Positions 7,021 through 15,910 of a DNA stretch of 38,305 nt are shown here, in pieces. Under the pieces are notes generated by a model. The model searched no databases, had not been told where the DNA came from, and worked only from the letters and a program-made list of their open reading frames with translations. Location: the IMG/VR virus record IMGVR_UViG_3300035128_000027, positions 1-38,305 of that record. The stretch is one strand, 5' to 3'. How positions within the stretch are numbered: the stretch's first letter is position 1; each line of letters opens with the position of its first letter. The position numbers were made by a program, and so were the translations under genes. Source of the stretch: a virus.

Positions 7021-8886
7021 ATGAAGCATAAAAGGATAGTGTTTGATGATCCAGGGACGTTATTAGATAGTGAAAAATATAGTCAAATGGATGATGATAC
7101 ATTTGAAGCATATATCGAAGATAAAAACAACATAAATATACTTTTTGATGCAGAAATTCAAAATTTAAAGGATCAAAAAATCAATATAATTAGCATTGAT
7201 AAAGACGTTGAGAACGTTGCATTGTGTTGCATTATTGAAGATCCTGAAGATAAAAAAATACCTAGATTGAATTTATTGCCACAAATTACAGATTGTGACA
7301 AACAGGGAAAATCAATTACAGAGGTTAAAAGCCAAGGTGATACTGAAACGAGTAATATTATAACCCAATTATTAAAAAGTCAAGGAATAGCTGTTTGTAT
7401 ACATAAAGAAGATGGCATAGAATTTGACTGTCCTATCTGCAACCAGCACGATATAAAATGTAAAATATTTTATAATACTGGTTTAATAAATGCATTTAGG
7501 AATACATGTTCTACAGATAAAGAACATATAAAACTTTTCAACACTCTATCCAATAAAGCAAGGGCTTTAATAAAAGAAGCCAAAAAAAATAAAAATCAGG
7601 AACTATTATCTGAAAAAGCTCATAAATTACAGGTACCGATCAAAGTAGATAAAAATCTTGAAATGTATGAGTTCTCAGATGAAAAAGGCTACTGGATTAA
7701 ATTATCGACTCGTAGATTAGAAAAATACATATACGATCAATGTGAGCCAGTAGATAGAAAAGAATACAATGATTTATTAGGGGAAATCAGAAATGATTAT
7801 ACACCAGAAGAATTTGCCCCAGGTCATTTAATGAATATGCAAAATGGGATCTATGATATTAAAGAAGATAAACTATTAGAAAAAGATGAAAACGCTTTTT
7901 TTACTTATTTAATACCAGCTAATTATGATCCAGCAGCTAATTCAGAATTACTATATAATACAGTAAAACAAATATTTGGTAATAATGATAAAATGATAAC
8001 TGAATTTAAAAAAGCCCTTGGCTATTCAATACATGATACATGCCAATTTGAAAAAGGGTTTGTATTAAGAGGCACTAAAAATGGATCAAATGGTAAAGAT
8101 ACAATTCTTGGATTATTAGTAGGCTGTAAAGAAAATAACTATAGAGGTCTTTTCAGTCATTTATCAGTTATTTCATCAATCACACGATTAAACGATACGT
8201 TTTCACATAACTTAATTGAAAATAAAAAATTATGGGTTGATACTGATTATAACGAAATGTATCTTAAGGGAACAGCTATAATAAGGAAAATGATATCAGG
8301 TGTAACTATAGAAATACGAGAACCTTTTAAACCTCCAAGAAATATAAATGCAAATTGTAAGCCATGGATAGCTTGTAATACACTACCAAAACTTGAAAAT
8401 AATGACGGTGGTTGGTGGCGTAGATGGACTATATTTGATTGTCAATTAACATTTGGTGGAAAAGGTGGGGCTAAAAAAGATCCAACTTTGAAATTCAAAT
8501 TAAATACTGATGTTGTTTATAGTACATTATTTAATTGGATGGTAGAAGGTTATAAGATGGTAGAAAATTATAATATTACTGATGGTGAATTTTTCATGGA
8601 AAATGATGCAGCTATTGATTCCTGGAAAAAACAAGCCAATAACATAATATTATTTATTGAAGAAGAATGCAATATAACTCCAGATAAGAAAACCAAACGA
8701 GCAACATTATATAAATATTATAAGCAACATTGTCAAAATTCTGGAACTAAACCACTAGGAAAACAAAATTTTTATGAAAGGTTGATATATGAGTCTTCTA
8801 TATTTCATAAAAGATCCAACGGAATAGATTATTTTGAAGGAATAGAATTGAAAGGGGAATTTAATAATGAAGATACTGGACTTTGA
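7021..8886 (+). CDS. D5-like primase/SF3 replicative helicase
   Basis: A 621-residue replication protein. Residues about 130-160 hold a CPIC-type zinc-finger remnant (CPICNQHDIKC). About 265-310 contain the D5_N pattern (GHLMNMQNGIYDIKEDKLL). The SF3 ATPase has its Walker A variant GTKNGSNGKDT at about 352-362, Walker B NKKLWVDTDYNEM, then KPWIACNTLPKL and the arginine-finger segment GGWWRRWTIFDC. The C-terminal part resembles the D5/Pox helicase winged tail. No clear AEP primase catalytic motif is visible at the N-terminus, so priming activity is uncertain. It follows the HTH gene by 15 bases and overlaps the polymerase by 20, showing a replication operon. Confidence 0.9.
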   Translation: MKHKRIVFDDPGTLLDSEKYSQMDDDTFEAYIEDKNNINILFDAEIQNLKDQKINIISIDKDVENVALCCIIEDPEDKKIPRLNLLPQITDCDKQGKSITEVKSQGDTETSNIITQLLKSQGIAVCIHKEDGIEFDCPICNQHDIKCKIFYNTGLINAFRNTCSTDKEHIKLFNTLSNKARALIKEAKKNKNQELLSEKAHKLQVPIKVDKNLEMYEFSDEKGYWIKLSTRRLEKYIYDQCEPVDRKEYNDLLGEIRNDYTPEEFAPGHLMNMQNGIYDIKEDKLLEKDENAFFTYLIPANYDPAANSELLYNTVKQIFGNNDKMITEFKKALGYSIHDTCQFEKGFVLRGTKNGSNGKDTILGLLVGCKENNYRGLFSHLSVISSITRLNDTFSHNLIENKKLWVDTDYNEMYLKGTAIIRKMISGVTIEIREPFKPPRNINANCKPWIACNTLPKLENNDGGWWRRWTIFDCQLTFGGKGGAKKDPTLKFKLNTDVVYSTLFNWMVEGYKMVENYNITDGEFFMENDAAIDSWKKQANNIILFIEEECNITPDKKTKRATLYKYYKQHCQNSGTKPLGKQNFYERLIYESSIFHKRSNGIDYFEGIELKGEFNNEDTGL

Positions 8887-11503
8887 TATAAAATTTGCAA
8901 TTATTGACTTGGAATGCTTGGAGGACTATTTCAGTCTCCAAGTATCCAATGAAAAAAATGACATAGTAGGTATAATAGAGTGTACTGAAAACAGCCATTT
9001 TTTTAAATTATATAATAAGTTGAAAAAAAGTACTAGACCAATGTATGTTTTTTCCATAGATTATGACAAAACAATGTTAAATGCAATGTGTAAAGTTATA
9101 GAACAAATAAATAGAGGTTTTTTAAAAAATGTAAATATAAATAAAATGCTAAGAGAAATCAATAATTATTTGATTCCAAAAGTACCAGCTGACAAAGTAA
9201 ATTACTTTAGATTAAATCGGGAATTTTGGCAATATAAAATAAAATATGAAAAAGAGAATCCAACAAGGGATTTTAAAGATTGTTATGATTATGCATTACA
9301 AAGAATAAAAACTCAATATACTGGAAAACCTTTAGAATTTATAGAAAAATATCATTTTTTATTTGGAAAATCACCATTATTTAAAAAACTAACAATAAAT
9401 GAAATACCCAGGATCTATTATTATATAGTGATTAATAAAGATAAAGAAGTAAGACCGTCAATATCATTAAAGAAATTACAATTGATTAGAGAAGGATATA
9501 ATGTAAAATTTGATTTCAATAAATATAAAACTATTGCAGCAGTAAAAGAAGATGGATTATATAACGATTGGATAAAATATAGTAAAAATGATATAAGCTC
9601 ACTAAAAAAATTATTCATGGATAAGCCATTAGATGATATTAGAAAAAGAATATATGCAATAAAAGCGGTCCAGAAAATAAAACCAGATTTTAAATGGACC
9701 AATGATATGATTTTTTCAGAAAATAACACTAATTTAATATGTGGTATTTTAGGTATAAATAATCCTAATAAAAAAATAGTAATAGATTATCCGAATTATA
9801 TTAAGACTAATTTTAAACCTTTTAATGATTTTGTGAATTTTGTAAATCAAAATAGCTCCATAGAAAAAGATAGAGATATTAAAAAGATGTATTGTGCAAA
9901 ATATAATGTTGATTATATAGAAGATGATAAGAATATAGTTGATGGAAACAATGTAGATCTTAGGGTCGGATCTTTCAATAGTTTCTTTTATAAGGATTTA
10001 GAACTTGTGTTTGGTTTAGGTGGTATTCATGCAGCTGTTTCCGATTATATAGGTAAAGATCTGGATCATTTAGATTATACAAGTCAATATCCATCTGTAA
10101 TTTTACAATATAAAGAATTGTTTAAAAATATTATAGATGTAGATTTATATGAAGCCATTTATAATATGCGTGTAGAATATAAAGCAAAATTAAAAACTTT
10201 AGAATATGGTACTGATGAATATAATGAATGTTTAATGGTTTGTGAAGGTTTAAAATTAATTCTAAATTCAACATATGGATTAATAAATAGTAATTTCAAT
10301 CTACCTATAAGCTGTAAACCACTAGGCAGATTTATTTGTCTTAAATGTCAAAGTTTATTATTAAATTTATTAGAAAAACTAATAAATCCTATCAATGTTA
10401 ATACTGATGGTGTTATATGGAAAAATGATGGTAGCTTAAATATAGACCAGATTATAAAAGAAGATGAAGATAAATATTTTAAATTAGATAATACTAAAAT
10501 TGAAAAAATAATTCAAAACAATGTAAATAACTATATAAAAGTAGTTAATGGCAGAATGAAAACAAAAGGAAAATATAATATCTCCATAAAACAAAGGATT
10601 AATACAGATGAAAAATTAAGTGTCAATTTAGAAAATGCCTTAAACCTTTTCCAAAATAAAGAAATAGAATGTTATCCGATCTATTTCGGGAAAAAAATAG
10701 ATATAAAACATGGTACCGATATTCCATATTATTTGACAAATGAAAAACAAGGTTATCCAGCTATTAAAGCACTAGTAAAACCACTGATATTAAATATAGA
10801 TAATCAAAAACTTTATTTTACAAGTGATAAAGATAAAGCTGATAAAGAAATATATCAACTTTATGCCGAAAAAACATTAAAAAAAATATATGATTTTACT
10901 TTATTTACTAAATCTAAATCTATAATGCCATTTATCGAATGTGTATTAACTCCAGATTCAGATGAAAATAATAAGATTAAAAATAAAATCAAGTTGAAAT
11001 TATATAGAATGTTTGGTAGTGAATTAATTAATTTTAAAGGTTATAAAGGAGATTTAAAGCATGATAGTTTTAGAGATAATACACCTTTAAAGCCATTAAT
11101 TCATTATAAAAAAACAGAAATATTAAAATCAACATATTGTAAGGGTTTTGGATTATCTCCAAAAGGAAAATTTTTAATTATTGATGTTGACATTTATGAT
11201 AAAAAAACTGGAAAACATAAAGAAGGATGGGAAATTATAAAGTCTTTATTAGAAGAATTAGATAAATTAGAAACTTTTCAATGTTGGAATGATAAAACAT
11301 TAGAATACGGTAATAAAAAATATATATTTAAATATCCTCATGAGAAAATATTGAAAATAAATCCTGAATATAAAAATTATATAGAAATATTAACAAACAC
11401 AGCTGCTATCTGGTCATTGCCGAAATGTACACCAACATATGATAATAATTGGATATCACCAAATAATATACCGATAACTTTGTCGAAAAAAATTATTAAA
11501 TAA
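8867..11503 (+). CDS. family B DNA polymerase with 3'-5' exonuclease
   Basis: An 878-residue replicative polymerase. The N-terminal proofreading domain shows Exo I DLE (about residues 13-15), an Exo II-like FSIDYD (about 62-67) and Exo III YSKNDI (about 238). Palm motif A reads DYTSQYPS (about 401), motif B LKLILNSTYG (about 460-469) and motif C NTDG (about 511) in place of the usual DTDS. The second aspartate, the catalytic one, is kept. About 300 residues follow motif C and match no motif I recognise. Whether it is protein- or RNA-primed cannot be told by eye; no terminal protein gene is visible. It overlaps the helicase gene. Confidence 0.88.
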   Translation: MKILDFDIKFAIIDLECLEDYFSLQVSNEKNDIVGIIECTENSHFFKLYNKLKKSTRPMYVFSIDYDKTMLNAMCKVIEQINRGFLKNVNINKMLREINNYLIPKVPADKVNYFRLNREFWQYKIKYEKENPTRDFKDCYDYALQRIKTQYTGKPLEFIEKYHFLFGKSPLFKKLTINEIPRIYYYIVINKDKEVRPSISLKKLQLIREGYNVKFDFNKYKTIAAVKEDGLYNDWIKYSKNDISSLKKLFMDKPLDDIRKRIYAIKAVQKIKPDFKWTNDMIFSENNTNLICGILGINNPNKKIVIDYPNYIKTNFKPFNDFVNFVNQNSSIEKDRDIKKMYCAKYNVDYIEDDKNIVDGNNVDLRVGSFNSFFYKDLELVFGLGGIHAAVSDYIGKDLDHLDYTSQYPSVILQYKELFKNIIDVDLYEAIYNMRVEYKAKLKTLEYGTDEYNECLMVCEGLKLILNSTYGLINSNFNLPISCKPLGRFICLKCQSLLLNLLEKLINPINVNTDGVIWKNDGSLNIDQIIKEDEDKYFKLDNTKIEKIIQNNVNNYIKVVNGRMKTKGKYNISIKQRINTDEKLSVNLENALNLFQNKEIECYPIYFGKKIDIKHGTDIPYYLTNEKQGYPAIKALVKPLILNIDNQKLYFTSDKDKADKEIYQLYAEKTLKKIYDFTLFTKSKSIMPFIECVLTPDSDENNKIKNKIKLKLYRMFGSELINFKGYKGDLKHDSFRDNTPLKPLIHYKKTEILKSTYCKGFGLSPKGKFLIIDVDIYDKKTGKHKEGWEIIKSLLEELDKLETFQCWNDKTLEYGNKKYIFKYPHEKILKINPEYKNYIEILTNTAAIWSLPKCTPTYDNNWISPNNIPITLSKKIIK

Positions 11504-11506
11504 CTA

Positions 11507-11551
11507 TTGTAACTATTATAGTTATATGATATAATAACTATAATAGTTATT
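11507..11551 (+). promoter_or_regulatory. operator-bearing promoter
   Basis: TTGTAA (11507-11512), a 17-base spacer and TATAAT (11530-11535) form a strong promoter. Two copies of the near-palindrome AACTATNATAGTT (11511-11523 and 11536-11548) flank the -10 box. Together they form a larger inverted repeat (15-bp arms 11511-11525/11534-11548). Binding there would block RNA polymerase, so this is a likely repressed promoter. GGAGGTG and the small acidic-protein gene follow. Confidence 0.7.
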
Positions 11552-11565
11552 AAGGAGGTGAACAA

Positions 11566-11736
11566 ATGGAAAAAGATGGAGTAAATACAGTTGGTGGTGG
11601 ACCGTTGAAGTCTGATTTTAAGAAAGAAGGCGAACAACCGAATATAAGACCAGCTACTACAACACCAGAAATACAATCAGATAGTAAACACATTGATGAA
11701 ATACCTGAAGAAATACCAGAATCAGATTGGACTTAA
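11566..11736 (+). CDS. tiny acidic, probably disordered protein, 56 aa
   Basis: A 56-residue product with 13 acidic and 6 basic residues, many prolines and threonines (IRPATTTPEIQSDS, IPEEIPESDW) and no hydrophobic core. It is probably unstructured alone. It starts at ATG 11566 behind a perfect AAGGAGGTG and has its own operator-controlled promoter and a downstream hairpin, so it is a separately regulated unit. Small acidic early phage proteins often inhibit or mimic nucleic-acid-binding host targets. That is only a guess here. Confidence 0.65.
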   Translation: MEKDGVNTVGGGPLKSDFKKEGEQPNIRPATTTPEIQSDSKHIDEIPEEIPESDWT

Positions 11737-11739
11737 AAA

Positions 11740-11762
11740 TTAAGAGGGTTAAACCCTCTTAA
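11740..11762 (+). terminator. hairpin after the small acidic gene
   Basis: TTAAGAGGG and CCCTCTTAA form a perfect 9-bp stem with a TTAAA loop, four bases after the stop codon. The following TACTATAATAAA is not a proper T-tract, so it may be a partial terminator or an RNA stabiliser. Confidence 0.45.
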
Positions 11763-11785
11763 TACTATAATAAATGGAGGTAATT

Positions 11786-12034
11786 ATGAATACTAATTTA
11801 ATTAAAATATCAGAAAACAAAGAGTTAAAAGTAAAACTTTACACAGATAAAAAGGGATTTGAAAAAATACAAGATAAATTTGACATTGAGGTAGGATTTA
11901 TATTCCTACCAGGATATATAAAAGTAGCGGGTGGATTAGGAAAACCAGGTAATTATGATATTAGAATTCAGGGCGTAATTATAGAAGATATATATTTAAA
12001 AAGGGAGAAAGTTATTGAACCATGGGAAAATTAA
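11786..12034 (+). CDS. hypothetical protein, 82 aa
   Basis: An 82-residue, mostly beta-type protein (ELKVKLYTDKKGFEKI, EVGFIFLPGYIKVAGG, IRIQGVIIEDIYLK) that I do not recognise. The start is ATG 11786: GGAGG lies six bases upstream and includes the earlier in-frame ATG at 11774, which therefore is not used. It overlaps the AbrB-like gene by 13 bases and is probably translationally coupled to it. Confidence 0.65.
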   Translation: MNTNLIKISENKELKVKLYTDKKGFEKIQDKFDIEVGFIFLPGYIKVAGGLGKPGNYDIRIQGVIIEDIYLKREKVIEPWEN

Positions 12035-12189
12035 AAAATAACAATATAAGAAAAATTAGAAAGCAGAATTCATCTTATGTAATTACAATACCACCTGAAT
12101 ATTTGAAATATTGTAAATTAAGTGTTGGATCTCCAGTTTGGATAAATTTGATTGATGAAAATACAATTATAATTAAAAAAATAAACTAA
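12022..12189 (+). CDS. AbrB/SpoVT/MazE-type swapped-hairpin DNA-binding protein
   Basis: A 55-residue protein with the pattern RKIRKQNSSYVITIPPEYLKYCKL followed by GSPVWINLIDENTIIIKK. This is the complete AbrB-type beta-alpha-beta fold (basic strand, ITIP-x-E, G-x-x-V, terminal III strand). Such dimers bind DNA as transition-state or antitoxin-type regulators. No toxin gene is adjacent, so a regulatory role is more likely than a toxin-antitoxin pair. It starts inside the previous gene, upstream of the RecD2-like helicase. Confidence 0.72.
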   Translation: MGKLKNNNIRKIRKQNSSYVITIPPEYLKYCKLSVGSPVWINLIDENTIIIKKIN

Positions 12190-12214
12190 ATATAAAAAGA
12201 AAGGGTTTTTTATA

Positions 12215-14449
12215 ATGAGTGAAAAGATTAGTGTAAAAATAATAAATGAAAGATGGGCGTCAGATGATGGTAGCTTTTATGTATATAGTGGTTTACATGA
12301 TAGTAGAGATATAGGTATAACAACTCCAGGCTTTGAGTTAAGACCTGGTAAAACTACTTTAGTTGGTAATTGGACAGAATATAGAGGTCAGCCAAGTTTT
12401 AAAGCTGATTATGAAGAATTCGATAAAAATTCATATGATGCTAAATATAATTTACTTTGTTCCATTACAGGAATAAAGGATAAAACAGCAAAGAGAATAT
12501 TAGATAATATTCCAGATAATAATATTGAAATTTTTTATGAAGAAGAAGCACCGAAAATAAAAGGTATAGGACCTAAAACAATAGAAAAAATACATCAAGG
12601 ATTAAAATTCTTTAGGGATAATGCAGTATTAAAAGAATTAATATCATTGTTAGGTAATTATTTATCAAGTAATAAAATTCATAATTTACATAAATATATG
12701 ATTAAAGAAAAAATTAAAATAGAAGAATTCAGACATGATCCATATCAAATATTGATAGAAGAATTAGGATTTAAATTTAAATCGGCTGATTTGTTAGCTC
12801 AAAAAAAATTAAATTGTGATCCAGAATTAGAAAGTAGGATAAATTATTTAGGTGAATATGCAACAAAAAATATACTTTTAAAGTCTGGTAATACCTATAC
12901 AGATTATAATTCATTCTCAGAAGCTATGAGCGTACATGATATAAATGTAAATGAATACAATGATTTATTTGAGTCAGATAAGTCAAAAATACATATAGAT
13001 GAAAATATAGTTCAATTAAAAAATATCCATAATGCGGAAATAGAAATTCCAAAACAATTAAATAATTTTATGGATCTTAATACACTAGTTACACAAGGCG
13101 AAATGAGACAACTAGAGGAATACATTGGTGATTATGAAAAGAAAAATGAAATTAAATTACATGAGGTTCAAAAAGAAGCCGTTATAAATTCCATTACTAA
13201 ACATGCCTTGATTATATGTGGTGGTGCTGGATCAGGTAAAAGCACAATAATTAAATGTATTATGTATGTATTAAATAGATTAAATAATAGCGTACTTTGT
13301 TTGGCTCCTACTGGTAAAGCTAGTAGAAGAATAACAGAAGTAACAGAAAGTTTAGCCTATACATGTCATAGATTTTATTTGACTGAATTTAGTAATGAAT
13401 TTAATGAAGGAACTGTCCCATGGATAACTTATAATAATTGTACTTTAATCATAGATGAATTTTCAATGGTTGATACGTTGTTATTCCACAATGTATTACA
13501 AGCAATGGAAAAAAGCGATAATACATTTACCAGGATTATTTTAGTTGGTGATCCTGGACAGTTACCATCTGTTGGAGCTGGAAAAGTTATGACAGATATT
13601 ATAGAAAATAAATATATTGATGTAATTGAATTAACTAAAACTTTTAGACAAGGTAAAGACAGTAATATTATTAATATGGCAAACTTAGTAAGAAATAAAA
13701 ACCCATTAAGACCAATGAATGAAAAAGATTTTATGATCGCTTGTCCAGCTGAATCAACAGATTATATTTTAAGATGTTTTAAATCTTTATATGATAAATA
13801 TGATGATTTAGATAAATTATATGATGATTTTCAAATGTGTACTTCGACCAATGGAAAATGCAATCTTATAAATGCCGAAATACAAAAACAAATTACAAAT
13901 ACTGTATTACTTAAATTAGGTAAAAACACATTGTCATTTGGTTTAAATGATAAAGTTATGTGTATTCAAAATGATTATGATAATGATATATACAATGGAG
14001 AATTTGGTCGTATAACATCATATTCATATAGATTAAAAAATAATGATTTTTGTGACGAAGTAATAACAGATCCAAATGAACTACAGACTTTTTATTTAAG
14101 TCACGAATTTTTAAATAAGCGAATAAAAGATATTAAATTTAGTGTTTATTATAGTGGTTTAAATAGAACTGTAGAATATGACATGGATTGGGTAGATATT
14201 AATAAATTTAAACCAGCCTTTATAACTACTATACATAAACTTCAAGGATCTGAATTTAAATTTGTATTATGCGATTTAAGCGATTTTAACATGATAACAG
14301 ATTCAAGATTGCTATATACCGCTATTACTAGAGCAAAAACAAAATTTGTATTAGTAAGTAAGAACATGGATCTTATAAACAAAGTCGCATTAAATAACTA
14401 TTCATCAAAAAGAAAAACATTATTATTCCAGCATAAAGTCGAAAATTAA
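12215..14449 (+). CDS. RecD2-like SF1B 5'-3' DNA helicase
   Basis: A 744-residue protein with the RecD2 layout: an N-terminal OB-like region (GKTTLVGNWTEYRGQPSFKA), helix-hairpin-helix segments (ITGIKDKTAKRILDNI, IKGIGPKTIEKIH, near residues 80-130), then the motor. Walker A GGAGSGKST is at about 335, Walker B IIDEFSM at about 412, motif III LVGDPGQLPSVGAGK at about 445, motif IV TKTFRQ, motif V TTIHKLQGSEF at about 670 and motif VI YTAITRAK at about 700. It would unwind DNA during phage replication or recombination. GAAAGGG precedes ATG 12215. Length matches RecD2. Confidence 0.93.
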   Translation: MSEKISVKIINERWASDDGSFYVYSGLHDSRDIGITTPGFELRPGKTTLVGNWTEYRGQPSFKADYEEFDKNSYDAKYNLLCSITGIKDKTAKRILDNIPDNNIEIFYEEEAPKIKGIGPKTIEKIHQGLKFFRDNAVLKELISLLGNYLSSNKIHNLHKYMIKEKIKIEEFRHDPYQILIEELGFKFKSADLLAQKKLNCDPELESRINYLGEYATKNILLKSGNTYTDYNSFSEAMSVHDINVNEYNDLFESDKSKIHIDENIVQLKNIHNAEIEIPKQLNNFMDLNTLVTQGEMRQLEEYIGDYEKKNEIKLHEVQKEAVINSITKHALIICGGAGSGKSTIIKCIMYVLNRLNNSVLCLAPTGKASRRITEVTESLAYTCHRFYLTEFSNEFNEGTVPWITYNNCTLIIDEFSMVDTLLFHNVLQAMEKSDNTFTRIILVGDPGQLPSVGAGKVMTDIIENKYIDVIELTKTFRQGKDSNIINMANLVRNKNPLRPMNEKDFMIACPAESTDYILRCFKSLYDKYDDLDKLYDDFQMCTSTNGKCNLINAEIQKQITNTVLLKLGKNTLSFGLNDKVMCIQNDYDNDIYNGEFGRITSYSYRLKNNDFCDEVITDPNELQTFYLSHEFLNKRIKDIKFSVYYSGLNRTVEYDMDWVDINKFKPAFITTIHKLQGSEFKFVLCDLSDFNMITDSRLLYTAITRAKTKFVLVSKNMDLINKVALNNYSSKRKTLLFQHKVEN

Positions 14450-14458
14450 ATTATTAAA

Positions 14459-14492
14459 ATAGGTATTTAGTAAATAATTACTAAATACCTAT
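14459..14492 (+). terminator. 15-bp hairpin after the helicase gene
   Basis: ATAGGTATTTAGTAA and its exact complement (14478-14492) enclose a 4-base ATAA loop, ten bases after the helicase stop. The stem is AT-rich and no T-run follows, so it may be a pause or operator site or a stabilising 3' end instead of a true terminator. Confidence 0.5.
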
Positions 14493-14518
14493 AAAATTAA
14501 ATGGAGGATGATTAAAAA

Positions 14519-14782
14519 ATGAAAGAACAAAATGACTATAAACCAAATTTATTATTCAAAACAATGAAAAGCTTGACAAACATAACACCAGATAAGGAAA
14601 AAATATTAATAATTGAGGATTTAAGGATAGATTTTAAAAATCTATCTGCAAAAATAATCAATCTAGGTATAGAGGAAACATATCTCAATGAAGCTGTTAA
14701 ATCACTAGAATTAGGATTATTTTGGACCCTTAAATCTATGTTAGTAGATGATTATGAAGATATGAGGAATGAAAATGAATAA
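14519..14782 (+). CDS. Acb2-like candidate (anti-CBASS cyclic-nucleotide sponge family)
   Basis: An 87-residue, all-helical protein. Its core, IIEDLRIDFKNLSAKI (about 33-48) then LNEAVKSLELGLFW (about 58-71), follows the pattern I..lR..f..La..I...A...LE.g.fW that I associate with Acb2/DUF7681 proteins. These bind cyclic di- and trinucleotides and block CBASS immunity. Length fits. The resemblance is short and eye-based, so this is a hypothesis. GGAGGATG precedes ATG 14519. It heads a run of small early genes of unknown role, a common place for anti-defence genes. Confidence 0.45.
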   Translation: MKEQNDYKPNLLFKTMKSLTNITPDKEKILIIEDLRIDFKNLSAKIINLGIEETYLNEAVKSLELGLFWTLKSMLVDDYEDMRNENE

Positions 14783-15002
14783 TAAAAAATTTATAGAATT
14801 TATACTAAATGATAAAAAATATTATAAATTACTAATACAAAATGAATGTATAAAAGATATATTATACGAACATCAATCCAATAATTGTTTACATTTAAAA
14901 CTATTTAATTTAAATAGGATCGATGCAGAAGATTTTGAAGAAAAATGTTTAACTTGTTTTAAGAAAAATTTAGATTTGGAGGATAAAACAATTGAAATAT
15001 GA
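14775..15002 (+). CDS. hypothetical protein, 75 aa
   Basis: A 75-residue charged helical protein (FIEFILNDKKYYKLLIQNECIKDIL...) with three cysteines, two near the C-terminus (CLTCFKK). I do not recognise it. ATG 14775 is preferred to ATG 14769 because GAGG then lies at normal distance. It overlaps both the Acb2-like gene before it and the next gene. Confidence 0.55.
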   Translation: MNNKKFIEFILNDKKYYKLLIQNECIKDILYEHQSNNCLHLKLFNLNRIDAEDFEEKCLTCFKKNLDLEDKTIEI

Positions 15003-15414
15003 AAGGACTTTAGAATATTTTTTTGATAAATATTTAGGCAGTCATATATCAATAGGAAAATTAACAATATATGGTCATAATGCCATGCACTGGGGATGTA
15101 ATCTCAGAACAAAAAAATACGGTTATATATGTTTTAGATTGCCATTTCCTAGTTTTTCAATTAATAAACCATTTTTTAGACCGTTATATTTATATTTTAG
15201 TCCAAATGGTACGCCATGGGCTTCTACATTTGCAATTGGGAAGGAACATAACAGACACAATCATGATTTTACTAAAGCGAAGCTAAGAAAATTATATTTA
15301 GGACATAATTTTGACACTGATAAACATTATGGAAAATTAAAGCAAATAAATAATTTTTACCCTGATAGTAAATTAACTCGAGAAGAATATTTTAGATTAG
15401 AGGATGATTATTAA
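14992..15414 (+). CDS. hypothetical protein, 140 aa
   Basis: A 140-residue soluble protein rich in aromatic residues (GYICFRLPFPSF, FFRPLYLYFSPNGTPWASTFAIG) with a His-rich stretch (KEHNRHNHDF) and a C-terminal REEYFRLEDDY. It probably folds as a beta protein with a helical tail. I know no family for it. It starts at TTG 14992 with GGAGG eight bases upstream and overlaps its left neighbour by 11 bases. The alternative frame at 15071 is a shadow. Confidence 0.65.
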   Translation: MKYERTLEYFFDKYLGSHISIGKLTIYGHNAMHWGCNLRTKKYGYICFRLPFPSFSINKPFFRPLYLYFSPNGTPWASTFAIGKEHNRHNHDFTKAKLRKLYLGHNFDTDKHYGKLKQINNFYPDSKLTREEYFRLEDDY

Positions 15415-15665
15415 TGAAACTAATATCAATAAGAAAAAATATCTTACATACACAACATAAAAATTGTTTATTATGTTTACATATAAGATATACAGTTTTT
15501 TATATAATAAGTCCCTGGAAACATAAAAGTTTTAAAATATGTTTATTTACAGATGATGTTAGATATGGATTTTACAGTAACATGTATGTCGATTTTGAAA
15601 TTAGAAAGGAAGCTAAGAAAAAATGTTTAAAAAAATCGAAACAAAAATTAAAAATGAAGGTTTAA
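15414..15665 (+). CDS. hypothetical basic protein, 83 aa
   Basis: An 83-residue protein with a mixed hydrophobic N-terminal part (HIRYTVFYIISPW) and a very basic end (RKEAKKKCLKKSKQKLKMK). Its ATG shares a base with the preceding stop (TAATG), which suggests coupled translation, and it overlaps the next gene by 43 bases. Function unknown. Because the basic C-terminus lies wholly in the overlap, the true gene could be shorter. Confidence 0.5.
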   Translation: MKLISIRKNILHTQHKNCLLCLHIRYTVFYIISPWKHKSFKICLFTDDVRYGFYSNMYVDFEIRKEAKKKCLKKSKQKLKMKV

Positions 15666-15889
15666 AATTAATACATCAAAGTGATACCGTCATACAATAT
15701 GAAATAACATGTACACAATTTAATTATGTTCAAGGTATAGATATAATCAGAAAAACAGGAAGAGTACCGATTATTCAGTCATATCAAAAATTTCCTAAAA
15801 ATGATGATAAATTTGATATTATGGTTGGTTTAGATATTTATAAAATTAAATTATTATTGAAATTAATTAAAAAATTAAAATGGATCTAG
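15623..15889 (+). CDS. hypothetical protein, 88 aa
   Basis: An 88-residue lysine-rich protein (MFKKIETKIKNEGLKLIHQSDTVIQYEI...) with a beta-strand N-terminal half and a helical KIKLLLKLIKKLKWI end that could bind membrane or nucleic acid. Function unknown. Its ribosome site is an exact copy of the dispersed 13-mer AGGAAGCTAAGAA (15607-15619). Confidence 0.6.
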   Translation: MFKKIETKIKNEGLKLIHQSDTVIQYEITCTQFNYVQGIDIIRKTGRVPIIQSYQKFPKNDDKFDIMVGLDIYKIKLLLKLIKKLKWI

Positions 15890-15910
15890 AAATTAGAAAG
15901 GTGATAAATT

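Noticed and set aside
15071-15286. Alternative frame inside the 140-residue gene
   Set aside because: No ribosome site, and fully contained in a better supported gene.
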